Origin: VMCP01 sp964408945
Lineage (GTDB): Bacteria; Bacteroidota; Bacteroidia; NS11-12g; UBA955
Length of the DNA: 30,170 nt
Direction of reading: 5' to 3'
Assembly (NCBI GenBank): GCA_964408945.1
Contig: CAYPBJ010000026.1
Coordinates: 1 to 30,170, forward strand
Every line of letters begins with the position of its first letter. Position 1 is the first letter of the stretch. A program made the translations under genes and the position numbers. Below the pieces are notes generated by a model, which was not told the origin of the DNA, searched no databases, and worked only from the letters and a program-made list of their open reading frames with translations. Of the stretch, positions 15,211 through 25,100 are shown in pieces.

Positions 15211-18200
15211 GTTATCAGCGTCAAATATCATCTTTACCTTTAATTTCTTTTAATGGGATTAGAAAAATTGCCGTTGAGGAGGTATTGAATCTTGCTCCCA
15301 ACATTAGAGAGTCGGTAAGACATCAACTTCAAAGAGGGACAGCAATTCTTGAAACTCATGAGCAAATGTGTCATTATTTATTCTCTTATGGTAATATGCA
15401 TCAAGCCAAGTTACTAGATGCTTTCAAAAAATTACCGCAAGATCTTCTGAATAGTGAAATTGAAATTGTAGACTGGGGATGCGGTCAAGGTATAGGTACA
15501 ATTGTATTATTAGACCACATTGCTAATAGTGGTCTAAAAAATAACGTAAGGCGGGTAACTTTAATTGAACCTTCTAAGAAAGCACTAGAAAGAGCAAGAT
15601 TACATGTAGAGCTTTACGATAATGGTTCAATTGAGATTAACACAATTTCAAAGTACTTCGAATCAATTGATGTCAATGAGATTAAGTCAAATAACAGTCG
15701 GGGTGTAATTCATATTTTCTCTAACATATTAGATGTTGCAGCAATTGATCTCAAACATTTGGCAAACCTTGTTGATCGAAGTGTTGATTCAGAAAATTAT
15801 TTAGTTTGTGTAGGGCCCTTAAATCCAACAAACCAGAGAATAGATGCATTCTTTAGGTATTTCGATCTGGGGAAAATAACCAATCTGTATGAGTTCGAAA
15901 ACACTGACTTTCATGGTAGAGGTTGGACAGTAAAATCAAGGATATACAAACTTGAACCAAATCAATCTGGACACCTTATTCCAATTGAGTACTACCCAAC
16001 AGTACAGTTTCATGCAGCCTATGAATTGGATTGTATTAAAGATGTTCGGGCAAAATCAAACACCAGTTCCTGGGAAGATGTTACTCGATTCGAGGTTGCA
16101 GCACCTTTTGATTTGGGGGCTAGTGTTTATGATGACGTACATCCTATCCTAGCAGTTTTAAATAATATCATATCGAGAGGGTTACCTACTAAGTCTAGTG
16201 TATTTATTGAAGAAGCATTTTTAAAAGCCTTCAGCATCACACAGAAAGTTACTGAATTAGGTGAAATTAAATTTGAAGCAACGAATAACACTCCTTTTGA
16301 TATCAACATATTTAGGAAGTATATCGATACTGTAAATGGTTTGCACGAAAATGATAAGATTCAACTTCAAGTATTACTAACACCAATTGCAATAGCAAGA
16401 TTTCAAAAGGTATTACTCGAAGCAATAATAACTGGGCATTTAGATATCACTAAAGATAAATGGCAAATTCTTGTTGAGGAAAAAGACGTGCCGTTTGCCG
16501 AACTAGCAATTGAAGACTTCAAAAATACCTTTGGTCATTTAATTGCACTAACTCAGGAATATGAACAGTATAAACTTCCTGAGATAGATTTGTTTGTAAT
16601 TAGCAATACTGATTTCATTAAGTCTCCGCTGCATACCATAAACACCTATAAAGGCGCTACTACTGAACTACGTAATAAAGTTTACGACATGGTAGTTACG
16701 CAAGCTGTTTTAAAAAGTGCCAGTACAGATATTGAATCTTTTAGTGAATATAAAGCAAACAACAATTGCTATTTCAATATTCGATCAGCTAATGTACCAA
16801 GAACTAATAGAGTAATTTACACATCGGATCTAATTAAATATAAAAACCTGGTTTCAAAGAACAGACAGGGTGTATTCGAGGAAATTGAAAGCGCAAAAGA
16901 AAATCTAACCTATTTCTTGAAGTTATTCTTCCGAAAAGAGCAATTTAGACCAGGACAGTTGCCCATTCTTGACAGAGCGCTTCAAAATCTTCCTGTGATA
17001 GGATTACTCCCAACAGGTGGCGGTAAAAGTTTAACATACCAAATCTCGGCATTATTACAACCAGGTGTCACTTTGGTAGTTGATCCACTAAAATCGTTGA
17101 TGAAGGATCAATATGATGGGCTTTTAAGAAGTGGGATTGATACAGCGACATACATTAATTCAACCCTAACTGCTGATGAAAGAAAACATAGAGAAAATCA
17201 ACTAGAGTCATCTCAGTTGCAATTTATATTCCTTTCCCCAGAAAGGCTTGCGATTGCAAGTTTTAGAGAACGATTAAAAAATATGCACGAATACAACGTA
17301 TACTTCTCATATGGAGTAATAGACGAGGTGCATTGTGTTTCTGAGTGGGGGCATGATTTTAGATTCTCATATTTACACCTTGGAAGAAATCTGTACAATT
17401 ACGTTCGTTCTAAACAAAAAGAGATTTCTTTATTTGGGTTAACAGCTACTGCATCTTTTGATGTTCTGGCTGATGTCGAAAGGGAACTATCAGGAAATGG
17501 TGCATTTGAACTTGATGCTGATGTAATAGTTCGATATGAAAATACGAATAGGTTAGAATTGCAGTACAAGATTGAAAAAGTACCAATTGACTTTGAAGTT
17601 GATAGATATTATGATCAACAAAACAGAATTGAACCTCATTTACCGAAGGCGTTAAATATTACAAACCATTGGACTGCATTTGACTCAAAAGCAGAATTTT
17701 TGAGAAGCTATGTTAAACGTGTGGGGGGGTACTTAAATGAAATTCAGCAAGAATCTAATATTAAATTCATAAAAGAGAGTTATAAGGAAAGACAAAATAG
17801 TGATGAAGGAACAGACGCTCCATTAACACTTGAAATAGCAAGTGATTTATACAGCCCCAAAGATGAATATAAGGGCGCTGGTATTATTTTCTGTACTCAC
17901 GTTGATAACACAGGATTATCTGTAAGAAAAAATGCTGCTAATTTAAAATCAGATGGAATTATTGATGTTGCATCATTTACAGGGAAGGATGATGATGAAA
18001 CATCGATGCAGAGTTTGGACGCATTTAGGAACAACAAAAGTCCTTTAATGGTTGCAACCAAGGCATTTGGAATGGGTATAGACAAACCCAATGTTAGGTT
18101 TACTGTAAATTTGAATTATTCTAGCTCGCTTGAGTCATTCGTTCAGGAGGCAGGAAGAGCTGGCAGGGACAAGAATATTGCCATTTCAAGTATTCTGGTT

Positions 18201-19694
18201 TCTGATTATAAATTAGTACAAATAAGTAGAACCTTTAACAGCGGAACTTTCCCAATTCCAATTTTGAAAAACAAATGGTTTAAGGAAAATGATTTGTATG
18301 AAATCTTAAACTATTACAATGTTACTGTACCCAAAGAGTATTTAGTATTCGCCACTCCATCAAACGATATTGTTAAATTACATTGTTCAAAAGACAATGT
18401 AATGTTTGCTTTTAACAGATGTGATGAAAGTTGTACTGAGTTTAAGAGATGTAAATTAAAAAATGTAAGTCAAGAGACCAAAGGTTGGAAAGCAGAAGGA
18501 GAGCTCATTCAAGAACTCAGGGCTCAAAACATTAATATTAGCAAGAAAAACTTCCAATACTTAAATGCTGACTATCAAACGGTGATGTACTTCTTTAATG
18601 AAGCATTCAAGGGTGATTTCATTGAAAAAATGTACATGCACCAGCTGTTAAATACCTCTAATGTTTTTATTGAACAAGACGGTGCAGAGACATTAGCGGT
18701 TGGATTCTTATCAACGCTGAGGTCTTCAGAAATCGGAGCAAAGATAATCGTGTTTGTTCCATACTCAAGTGACGACTATGCAGATCTATCAAAAGCTATA
18801 TATCGTATGACCTGTATAGATCTTATTGAAGATTTTACACAAGATTATAGGAATCAAAGGTTTAGAATAGTTGCAAACAAAAAGGAGAAAGGCGGTTATT
18901 TCGATGGTTTAAAAACATTCTTACTACGCTACTACACAGAAGAAAGGGCGAACCTCGAACTTAATAAGGTAAGAGATATTCCGCTAAACAAAAGTGATAT
19001 TGATCCATTAGATAGTGAGATCTATAAGTGCCTTGCTTACCTGACTGAATTCGTTTATGATAAGATCTCGGAAAAGAGAAAGAGAGCAATTGATGATATG
19101 CGAAATTTTTGCATGGAAGGGCTTTCTGACAAAACCACCTGGATAGAGGCTAATGAGAGTTTGAAAGATTTTATATACTATTATTTCAACTCTAAATACG
19201 CTAAGAGTGATTATCTGGCAGACAATGGTGAACCATATTCTTTAGTAAATGATACCGATGGAGGAAAAATCTCCCATGTGGATATTTTACAAAAATATTT
19301 ATTGGTCATCAGTAATGAAATCGTTGGTTTTGGAACTCCTTTAGATAACATAAAACACTTATATGGTGCTGTAAGATTAATTAGTAGATCCTTAACCGAT
19401 AGTAATCCTGCATTATACTTACTCGAAGCATTTTGTTTGGCTTACATGGGTACGAAAGGCAATAAAAACCTTGAAGAACAATTAATTGCGAGGTATTCAG
19501 AGGGGATGATCGAATTTTATAATCGTCCTAGTGAATATCATGATTTTGAAGAGTTATTTAATCACTTCAATGCCAGCATTTATCCCTATTTGAGTAAAAA
19601 AGAGTATCAAACATTGGTTGAAGAGACCTATTTTTTAATTCAAATGACAAAATTTAGAACAGTAAAAAACAAATACTTAGAAGTTTATGAATAA
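15207..19694 (+). CDS. Methyltransferase-RecQ helicase fusion embedded in BREX
   Basis: 1495 residues. N-terminal SAM-methyltransferase-like domain (~45-250): motif I VDWGCGQGIGT (88-98), LIEPSKKALERA (119-130) and HIFSNILDV (169-177), with EPS as in Rsm22-like enzymes. A middle region (~250-560) is unrecognised. RecQ-type superfamily 2 helicase follows: FRPGQLPIL, Walker A PTGGGKS (602-608), DEVH at ~706, GLTATAS, KAFGMGIDKPNVRF, and QEAGRAGRD near 983. Four cysteines (about 1060, 1072, 1076, 1082) resemble the RecQ zinc site, though spaced differently. The last 400 residues are unknown. RecQ enzymes unwind DNA 3'-5'. Upstream overlap 4 nt, downstream 8 nt. A seven-G run lies at 17723-17729. 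Confidence 0.88.
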   Translation: MSYQRQISSLPLISFNGIRKIAVEEVLNLAPNIRESVRHQLQRGTAILETHEQMCHYLFSYGNMHQAKLLDAFKKLPQDLLNSEIEIVDWGCGQGIGTIVLLDHIANSGLKNNVRRVTLIEPSKKALERARLHVELYDNGSIEINTISKYFESIDVNEIKSNNSRGVIHIFSNILDVAAIDLKHLANLVDRSVDSENYLVCVGPLNPTNQRIDAFFRYFDLGKITNLYEFENTDFHGRGWTVKSRIYKLEPNQSGHLIPIEYYPTVQFHAAYELDCIKDVRAKSNTSSWEDVTRFEVAAPFDLGASVYDDVHPILAVLNNIISRGLPTKSSVFIEEAFLKAFSITQKVTELGEIKFEATNNTPFDINIFRKYIDTVNGLHENDKIQLQVLLTPIAIARFQKVLLEAIITGHLDITKDKWQILVEEKDVPFAELAIEDFKNTFGHLIALTQEYEQYKLPEIDLFVISNTDFIKSPLHTINTYKGATTELRNKVYDMVVTQAVLKSASTDIESFSEYKANNNCYFNIRSANVPRTNRVIYTSDLIKYKNLVSKNRQGVFEEIESAKENLTYFLKLFFRKEQFRPGQLPILDRALQNLPVIGLLPTGGGKSLTYQISALLQPGVTLVVDPLKSLMKDQYDGLLRSGIDTATYINSTLTADERKHRENQLESSQLQFIFLSPERLAIASFRERLKNMHEYNVYFSYGVIDEVHCVSEWGHDFRFSYLHLGRNLYNYVRSKQKEISLFGLTATASFDVLADVERELSGNGAFELDADVIVRYENTNRLELQYKIEKVPIDFEVDRYYDQQNRIEPHLPKALNITNHWTAFDSKAEFLRSYVKRVGGYLNEIQQESNIKFIKESYKERQNSDEGTDAPLTLEIASDLYSPKDEYKGAGIIFCTHVDNTGLSVRKNAANLKSDGIIDVASFTGKDDDETSMQSLDAFRNNKSPLMVATKAFGMGIDKPNVRFTVNLNYSSSLESFVQEAGRAGRDKNIAISSILVSDYKLVQISRTFNSGTFPIPILKNKWFKENDLYEILNYYNVTVPKEYLVFATPSNDIVKLHCSKDNVMFAFNRCDESCTEFKRCKLKNVSQETKGWKAEGELIQELRAQNINISKKNFQYLNADYQTVMYFFNEAFKGDFIEKMYMHQLLNTSNVFIEQDGAETLAVGFLSTLRSSEIGAKIIVFVPYSSDDYADLSKAIYRMTCIDLIEDFTQDYRNQRFRIVANKKEKGGYFDGLKTFLLRYYTEERANLELNKVRDIPLNKSDIDPLDSEIYKCLAYLTEFVYDKISEKRKRAIDDMRNFCMEGLSDKTTWIEANESLKDFIYYYFNSKYAKSDYLADNGEPYSLVNDTDGGKISHVDILQKYLLVISNEIVGFGTPLDNIKHLYGAVRLISRSLTDSNPALYLLEAFCLAYMGTKGNKNLEEQLIARYSEGMIEFYNRPSEYHDFEELFNHFNASIYPYLSKKEYQTLVEETYFLIQMTKFRTVKNKYLEVYE

Positions 19695-20313
19695 CCCTGC
19701 AATAGAACAAGCACTTTTTGAACTAGAAGAAAGCCTTAAACAAATTAGATCGGCAAATGAGAATGTAAATAGTGTCTCACAAAAGAGTGAACAGCTTATC
19801 GTCCACATGAATAAGGTGATTGCATCACTTAATGCTATCTCTGCTAATGTAAATATTGATAAGGAAGCAATAAATGAACAACTTTCTGAGAACAATAAAA
19901 CTCTCCAAAAAGGCATTTCAAAGTTACTCAAAGATGCAAACGATAAATCTGCTGAAATCAATGAACAACTTCAAAATAAGCAAATTGAGTTTTCAAAAGA
20001 GTTAGTACAAATAACTAAAAATGCAGAAGTTCAACTAAATAAACAAATTGATGAATATAAAACATCAATCAGGGTAACACTAAATTCAATTGATAAAGAG
20101 ATAAGCGTTTTTACTGAACAAATAAATAACTTGAAGTCAAGTGCAATGAAAGTTGATGGCTCATTAAATGAACTGAGAGGTCGACTTGATGGAACTGATT
20201 TTAAAGTTGAATTTGAAAAACTATACAAAACTATATCAACGAAAAACAATATACTCCTTGCTATCAACGTATTGATACTTCTAGGGGTATTGGCGGTAAT
20301 TTTAATAAAATGA
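19687..20313 (+). CDS. Coiled-coil protein with C-terminal membrane anchor, embedded in BREX
   Basis: 208 residues. Residues 1-185 are almost wholly helical and polar, rich in E, K, Q, N and I with heptad-like spacing (LFELEESLKQIRSANENVNS; LLKDANDKSAEINEQLQNKQ), predicting a long coiled coil. Residues ~188-206 (ILLAINVLILLGVLAVILI) form one transmembrane helix ending in a single lysine, so the protein is tail-anchored with the coil in the cytoplasm. No enzymatic motif. It overlaps the helicase fusion by 8 nt and pglZ by 4 nt. It could tether or multimerise the complex at the membrane, but that is inference; it resembles generic MCP/SMC-like coils more than any known BREX protein. Confidence 0.8.
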   Translation: MNNPAIEQALFELEESLKQIRSANENVNSVSQKSEQLIVHMNKVIASLNAISANVNIDKEAINEQLSENNKTLQKGISKLLKDANDKSAEINEQLQNKQIEFSKELVQITKNAEVQLNKQIDEYKTSIRVTLNSIDKEISVFTEQINNLKSSAMKVDGSLNELRGRLDGTDFKVEFEKLYKTISTKNNILLAINVLILLGVLAVILIK

Positions 20314-22811
20314 GCAAAATAGCGGAAGGATTAAACAGGTTATATGAGAAGCATCGAATCATTGTATGGTACGATGCATTGGGAGACTTTGCCCAAGAGT
20401 ATGGTGAACTGGAAATTTCAGGAGTAGTTAAATGCGAGATTGAAGGTAATGAGTTTGCTTTAAAACATAGAATTTTAGTTTTAGATCCCATTACTAAATT
20501 CCTTTTATACGGTAAATACGAACAGCCGAATCCAGATGAAAATTGGCTCCTTGATATTGAGTTAGCCAATACAATATTCCATACCGATCAAGAAGCGCTA
20601 ACACTTCAAGAGCTGGATCTCCCACTACATTTTAAGTCGTGGATGAGAGATCATATGTCGTTTTTCAAAAGCAAAGAGCGGGTTTCTAAGTTTTTATCTA
20701 ACCTAGAGGTTAAAGAAAATGAAGATGACTTAAATCGTACTCTCATTCAAACGATAGTTGGTAGCCAAACAAATACATTAGATGAAATTCTAAAAGGGCT
20801 TGCCACTCATTTAGTAACTGACAAAATTGAGAATACCGAGAAGGAACTTTCACAGTATAACATTCTTGATTACCTCTGGTCATGGGTGTCATCTACCTAC
20901 AATTACAATAGCAATGTAAACAGCACTTACGATTTCATTCTTGAAGTATTTCAAAAGAACTTTACCCCTACTTCACCCAAAGTGACAGTTAATCGTTCTT
21001 CTGAAGTTCTATTGGGTTCTTGGAAGGATGCACGGTCTTTTGATAAGACATACAGGGCACTGGTAGCCAAGGTAGAGGCTGACTTGAATATTTCTGCTGA
21101 TGTTCAAAAGTTAGATATAAACGATTTAGTGAATGAAGATGTATTCGAATGCATCGACAAACAGATAATTAAGGAACTTGCATTGCAAATTGAACAAGGC
21201 TCCATTGGAACAGAAAAAGTTGATACAATACTAAAACAACGTGAATCATGTTATTGGTATGACAAGTATTTCGAGTTTTACAGTTCCCTTCAATTCGGCA
21301 ATTGGCTGTTTGATGAAATCTCAAAATACAAAACGATCAAAATAGAAGACTATACTGACGGTTTAAATCAGTACACAACAAAATGGTATCTTATTGATCA
21401 GTACTACCGAAAATTCATTCAGCATTACAGGGCAACTAATCAAAATAACGTTCTGAATAGCCTTTATCAAAAAGTTCATAGGGCATATTCAAACACCTGG
21501 TTACTTGCTCAAAGTGAGTCATGGCAGGAAGTAATAGATAAAAACACTGGATGGTATTTTGGATTAAACAGTCAATACCAATTTTACAAAAGAGCAGTAC
21601 ACGGGAAGTATGTTGAGAAGAACATCACCGTATTTGTTGTGATTTCTGATGCACTGCGCTTCGAATGTGGCAAGGAGTTACATGAGTTGTTTGAACAAGA
21701 ATCTAGGTTCAGCTCAAAAATAGAATATCAAGTTACGGGTTTGCCATCCTATACTCAACTGGGAATGGCTGCTTTACTCCCTCACGAAAATATTAGTTTC
21801 GGTGAGGCTGATAGTATTTTAATTGATGGAAAAAGCACCCAGGGAGCAATTGCCAGAAAAAAGGTGTTGGAAGAAGGAGGGAAAATAAAATCTACAACCA
21901 TACTTGCAGAAGATCTAATGAAAATGGGTTCACGCAGTGAGGAGGCTCGCAAACTAGTTCAAGAACATCAAGTGGTTTATGTTTATCATAACAGGATTGA
22001 CAAAGTAGGTGACGACAAAACCTCTGAAGACAAAGTGATAGAGGCGTCAAAGGAAGAAATTGAGTTTTTACTAAAGGTTACCCAAAAAATAACTAATATG
22101 AATGGCAACCATATTGTTATTACAGCTGATCACGGATTTGTTTATCAAAATGAAGCATTAGAAGAAAGTGATTTTACTGATGCCCAAATAACTGGTGAAA
22201 TCATTAAGGACAATAGAAGATTTGTTTTAGGGAAAAACCTCGCTCACAATAACAACGTAGTTAAATACAAAGCAACTGACTTGCACATTAGTAGTGATGT
22301 TGAAGTGTTAATCCCTAAGGGAATCAATAGACTAAGAAAGCAGGGTTCAGGTAGTCGTTATGTGCATGGTGGGGCAACGCTTCAAGAAGTCGTAGTTCCT
22401 ATTTTATATGTAGCTAAAAAGCGTGCTGACACTGTTTCTAAAGTAGATGTTGACGTATTGAAAGGTAGCAACAGGATAACGACCAATTTGCAACGGGTTA
22501 AATTCTTTCAGCAACAACCAATTGGCGATGGTATAATTGCTCGTAGTGTGAAATCTTATTTCTGCGTTATAGAAGGTGAACAACGTAAGATTATAAGTGA
22601 TGTGTTTGCATACAATTTCGACTCTGATTCAAAACGAGCTGAAGATCGGGAGGTAGAAAACAAATTCACTATTTCAACGGTACTCAAAAAGAGCAATTCA
22701 GTATACCTGATCATTGAGGAGCAGGTGGAGAAAAGCAACAAATGGAACACGCTGCTTAAACTCCCATTCTCGCTGAATTTAGCGATGGAAAATGATTTTG
22801 ACGACTTTTAA
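20310..22811 (+). CDS. pglZ: BREX alkaline-phosphatase-superfamily protein PglZ
   Basis: 833 residues, typical for type 1 PglZ. The alkaline-phosphatase-fold domain begins around 435 with VFVVISDALRFECG (metal ligand D447), continues with GLPSYTQLGMAALLPH (substrate-side loop) and VYVYHNRIDKVGDD, and carries the second metal-site motif VITADHGFVY (D607-H608-G609), then RYVHGGATLQEVVVPI. These are the PglZ hallmarks. The N-terminal half is helical (YDALGDFAQEYGELEISG). PglZ is required for BREX methylation and defence; in vitro nuclease or phosphodiesterase activity has been reported for relatives. Normally it follows pglX directly in type 1 loci; here three genes intervene. brxL starts 2 nt after its stop. 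Confidence 0.93.
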   Translation: MSKIAEGLNRLYEKHRIIVWYDALGDFAQEYGELEISGVVKCEIEGNEFALKHRILVLDPITKFLLYGKYEQPNPDENWLLDIELANTIFHTDQEALTLQELDLPLHFKSWMRDHMSFFKSKERVSKFLSNLEVKENEDDLNRTLIQTIVGSQTNTLDEILKGLATHLVTDKIENTEKELSQYNILDYLWSWVSSTYNYNSNVNSTYDFILEVFQKNFTPTSPKVTVNRSSEVLLGSWKDARSFDKTYRALVAKVEADLNISADVQKLDINDLVNEDVFECIDKQIIKELALQIEQGSIGTEKVDTILKQRESCYWYDKYFEFYSSLQFGNWLFDEISKYKTIKIEDYTDGLNQYTTKWYLIDQYYRKFIQHYRATNQNNVLNSLYQKVHRAYSNTWLLAQSESWQEVIDKNTGWYFGLNSQYQFYKRAVHGKYVEKNITVFVVISDALRFECGKELHELFEQESRFSSKIEYQVTGLPSYTQLGMAALLPHENISFGEADSILIDGKSTQGAIARKKVLEEGGKIKSTTILAEDLMKMGSRSEEARKLVQEHQVVYVYHNRIDKVGDDKTSEDKVIEASKEEIEFLLKVTQKITNMNGNHIVITADHGFVYQNEALEESDFTDAQITGEIIKDNRRFVLGKNLAHNNNVVKYKATDLHISSDVEVLIPKGINRLRKQGSGSRYVHGGATLQEVVVPILYVAKKRADTVSKVDVDVLKGSNRITTNLQRVKFFQQQPIGDGIIARSVKSYFCVIEGEQRKIISDVFAYNFDSDSKRAEDREVENKFTISTVLKKSNSVYLIIEEQVEKSNKWNTLLKLPFSLNLAMENDFDDF

Positions 22812-22813
22812 AA

Positions 22814-24847
22814 ATGAATATGAAAGAGCTAGATATTAAATCAAATAATGTATTTGGAGGTAAGGTCGTTAGAAAAGATCTTACCAATCGTATCAAAGGC
22901 AATGCGAGTGTGCCAACATATGTTCTTGAATATTTGTTGGGGCAATACTGTGCAACCGATGATGTTGAAACTATTGAAGAGGGAGTAGAAACGGTCAAAA
23001 ACATCATCGCTCAACATTTTGTTCATAGAGATGAAGCACAATCTATAAAATCTACTATTCGTGAAAAAGGCTCACATAGAATAATAGATAAGTTATCGGT
23101 GAAGCTTAATGACAAAGAAGACAGATACGAGGCAAATTTTGCAAATCTTGGTTTGAACAGAGTGCCATTAGCAGATAATTTTGTGAAATCATATCCAAAG
23201 TTACTGTCAGAAGGTGTTTGGTCCATAGTTACAATGGCATACCAGTCATTGGAAGAGAGAGATTCAATTCCTTGGATTATTGATAATCTGAAACCAATTC
23301 AAATCTCTCGGATATTTTTAGATGAATACAAAGAGTCTCGGAAAGAATTCACTAAATCCGAGTGGATTGATCTTTTATTGCAATCAATAGGGTTAAATCC
23401 GGATGAATTTACTCAAAGATCTAAGTTAAGTCAATTAACTAGACTTGTCCCTTTTGCAGAAAACAATTACAATATGATAGAACTCGGGCCCAAAGGCACG
23501 GGTAAGTCCCATGTTTTTTCAGAACTTTCACCACATGGTATTTTAATTTCAGGAGGAGAAGTTTCTAAAGCTAAATTATTCGTAAATAATAGTAATGGTG
23601 AAATTGGATTAGTTGGATATTGGGATGTAGTGGCATACGATGAGTTTGCAGGTAAAACGAAGCGAGCCGACCGCGGTTTGGTAGATATCATGAAAAATTA
23701 TATGGCGAATAAATCATTTAGTCGTGGCACTAATGTATACCAAGCAGAAGCTTCAATGGTGTTTGTTGGGAACACGGACCATTCGGTTCCTCACATGCTC
23801 AAACACTCTAATTTATTCGATGCCTTACCAAAAGATTATTACGATACGGCTTTTTTGGACCGTGTTCATTGTTATTTACCAGGCTGGGAAAGCAAGAAAC
23901 TTCGAAACGAAATGTTCACGAATGACTATGGCTTTATCGTCGATTATCTCGCAGAAGTATTAAAAGGCTTAAGAAAAGAGGACTTTAGTAAATCTTACAA
24001 AAAGTATTTTGAATTATCTAATACAATAACAACGAGAGACAAGACCGCCATTGAGAAAACTTTTTCTGGCTTAGTTAAGGTAATATATCCTCATGGAGAA
24101 TTAACAGAAATTGAAGCAAAAGAAATACTCGATTTCGCAATTGAATGTCGTAAAAGGGTGAAAGACCAACTTCGTAAAATGGATGAAACATTTAATGATG
24201 AGATTGTGAATTTTGAGTACACCGACAAAAGTGGAAAAGTAACTAAAATCGAAACCTTAGAGGTTTTAGAGTATGGAGACACAAAACTTGGTATTCTGCC
24301 ATCAAGTCATTTGGAACCAATTGTTGAAGAAGTAGTATCCAATCAAACAAACAAAGAGTTTGATATTAAACCCAAAGAAGGATTTCACCTTACAATTCGT
24401 GATAATCAAACTAACATAAGCTACAAGGGTCTTTTTGGTAGTTATTTAAAAGGTGCAACTGACTATACAATTAAAGATCCATACATCAGACTTCCATACC
24501 AATTCAGGAATTTTATCGAGTTATGCAGATTAATCGCAGAGCTGAAGCCAACGGACTCAGAGGTTAAAATTCATCTTGTAACCAATAACAACGAGGACTA
24601 TATCGAAAATGCCAAAGAATCTTTCACTGAACTGATTGATTCGTTAACACCACTTGGTATCGATTTATCATATGAGTTCAGCGAAATACAGCACGATAGG
24701 AGTATTGAAATGGATAATGGGTGGAAAATCATCTTGGGAAGAGGTCTCGATTTCTGGCAAAAAACAGCTGGGCGTTATGATATAGCTGAGTATTACCAGG
24801 AGAAAAGATTATGCAAAGAATTTGAGATCACTGTAATAAAGTCGTAA
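22814..24847 (+). CDS. brxL: BREX Lon-like AAA+ protein BrxL
   Basis: 677 residues, the expected length. Walker A is GPKGTGKSHVFSELSPHGIL (G225-S232, K231) and Walker B is VVAYDEFAGK (D276/E277), then the sensor-like MVFVGNTDHS. SGGEVSKAKLFVNN and DRVHCYLPGWE are conserved in BrxL. The C-terminal part is the Lon-protease-like domain, though catalytic Ser/Lys cannot be assigned by eye. BrxL forms ring assemblies on DNA and is needed for phage restriction but not host methylation in studied type 1 systems. It is the last gene of the operon; only a weak hairpin follows. Confidence 0.93.
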   Translation: MNMKELDIKSNNVFGGKVVRKDLTNRIKGNASVPTYVLEYLLGQYCATDDVETIEEGVETVKNIIAQHFVHRDEAQSIKSTIREKGSHRIIDKLSVKLNDKEDRYEANFANLGLNRVPLADNFVKSYPKLLSEGVWSIVTMAYQSLEERDSIPWIIDNLKPIQISRIFLDEYKESRKEFTKSEWIDLLLQSIGLNPDEFTQRSKLSQLTRLVPFAENNYNMIELGPKGTGKSHVFSELSPHGILISGGEVSKAKLFVNNSNGEIGLVGYWDVVAYDEFAGKTKRADRGLVDIMKNYMANKSFSRGTNVYQAEASMVFVGNTDHSVPHMLKHSNLFDALPKDYYDTAFLDRVHCYLPGWESKKLRNEMFTNDYGFIVDYLAEVLKGLRKEDFSKSYKKYFELSNTITTRDKTAIEKTFSGLVKVIYPHGELTEIEAKEILDFAIECRKRVKDQLRKMDETFNDEIVNFEYTDKSGKVTKIETLEVLEYGDTKLGILPSSHLEPIVEEVVSNQTNKEFDIKPKEGFHLTIRDNQTNISYKGLFGSYLKGATDYTIKDPYIRLPYQFRNFIELCRLIAELKPTDSEVKIHLVTNNNEDYIENAKESFTELIDSLTPLGIDLSYEFSEIQHDRSIEMDNGWKIILGRGLDFWQKTAGRYDIAEYYQEKRLCKEFEITVIKS

Positions 24848-24929
24848 ATATATAAAATCAATAAATTCAATAATGGTTTGATGGATTTAATAACACTATT
24901 GTGATCTTAGCCATTTTGGGGCAACTTTT

Positions 24930-24944
24930 GCCTTGAATTAAGGC
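24930..24944 (+). terminator. Weak hairpin downstream of brxL
   Basis: GCCTT-GAATT-AAGGC, a 5-bp stem about 85 nt after the brxL stop, followed by an AT-rich but not U-tract sequence. This is the only notable inverted repeat in the 24848-25100 gap, so it is a candidate end of the BREX transcript, weakly supported. Confidence 0.2.
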
Positions 24945-25100
24945 GTTAATTTACGGCGGACTTTTTTGGTCATATCGTTTAGTTAAATTATATTATTTTC
25001 TACTGTACCTCATTTTCTATATTCAGTGAGTATCATACTTCTCTTTATGACATTTAATAGATTAAAATTTTTAGCTGTCTCCTTTATTTCTCTCGAATAT

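Noticed and set aside
24848..25100. Search for an attachment site or direct repeat marking the right edge of the BREX island.
   Set aside because: No tRNA, integrase or direct repeat matching the left side was found by eye.
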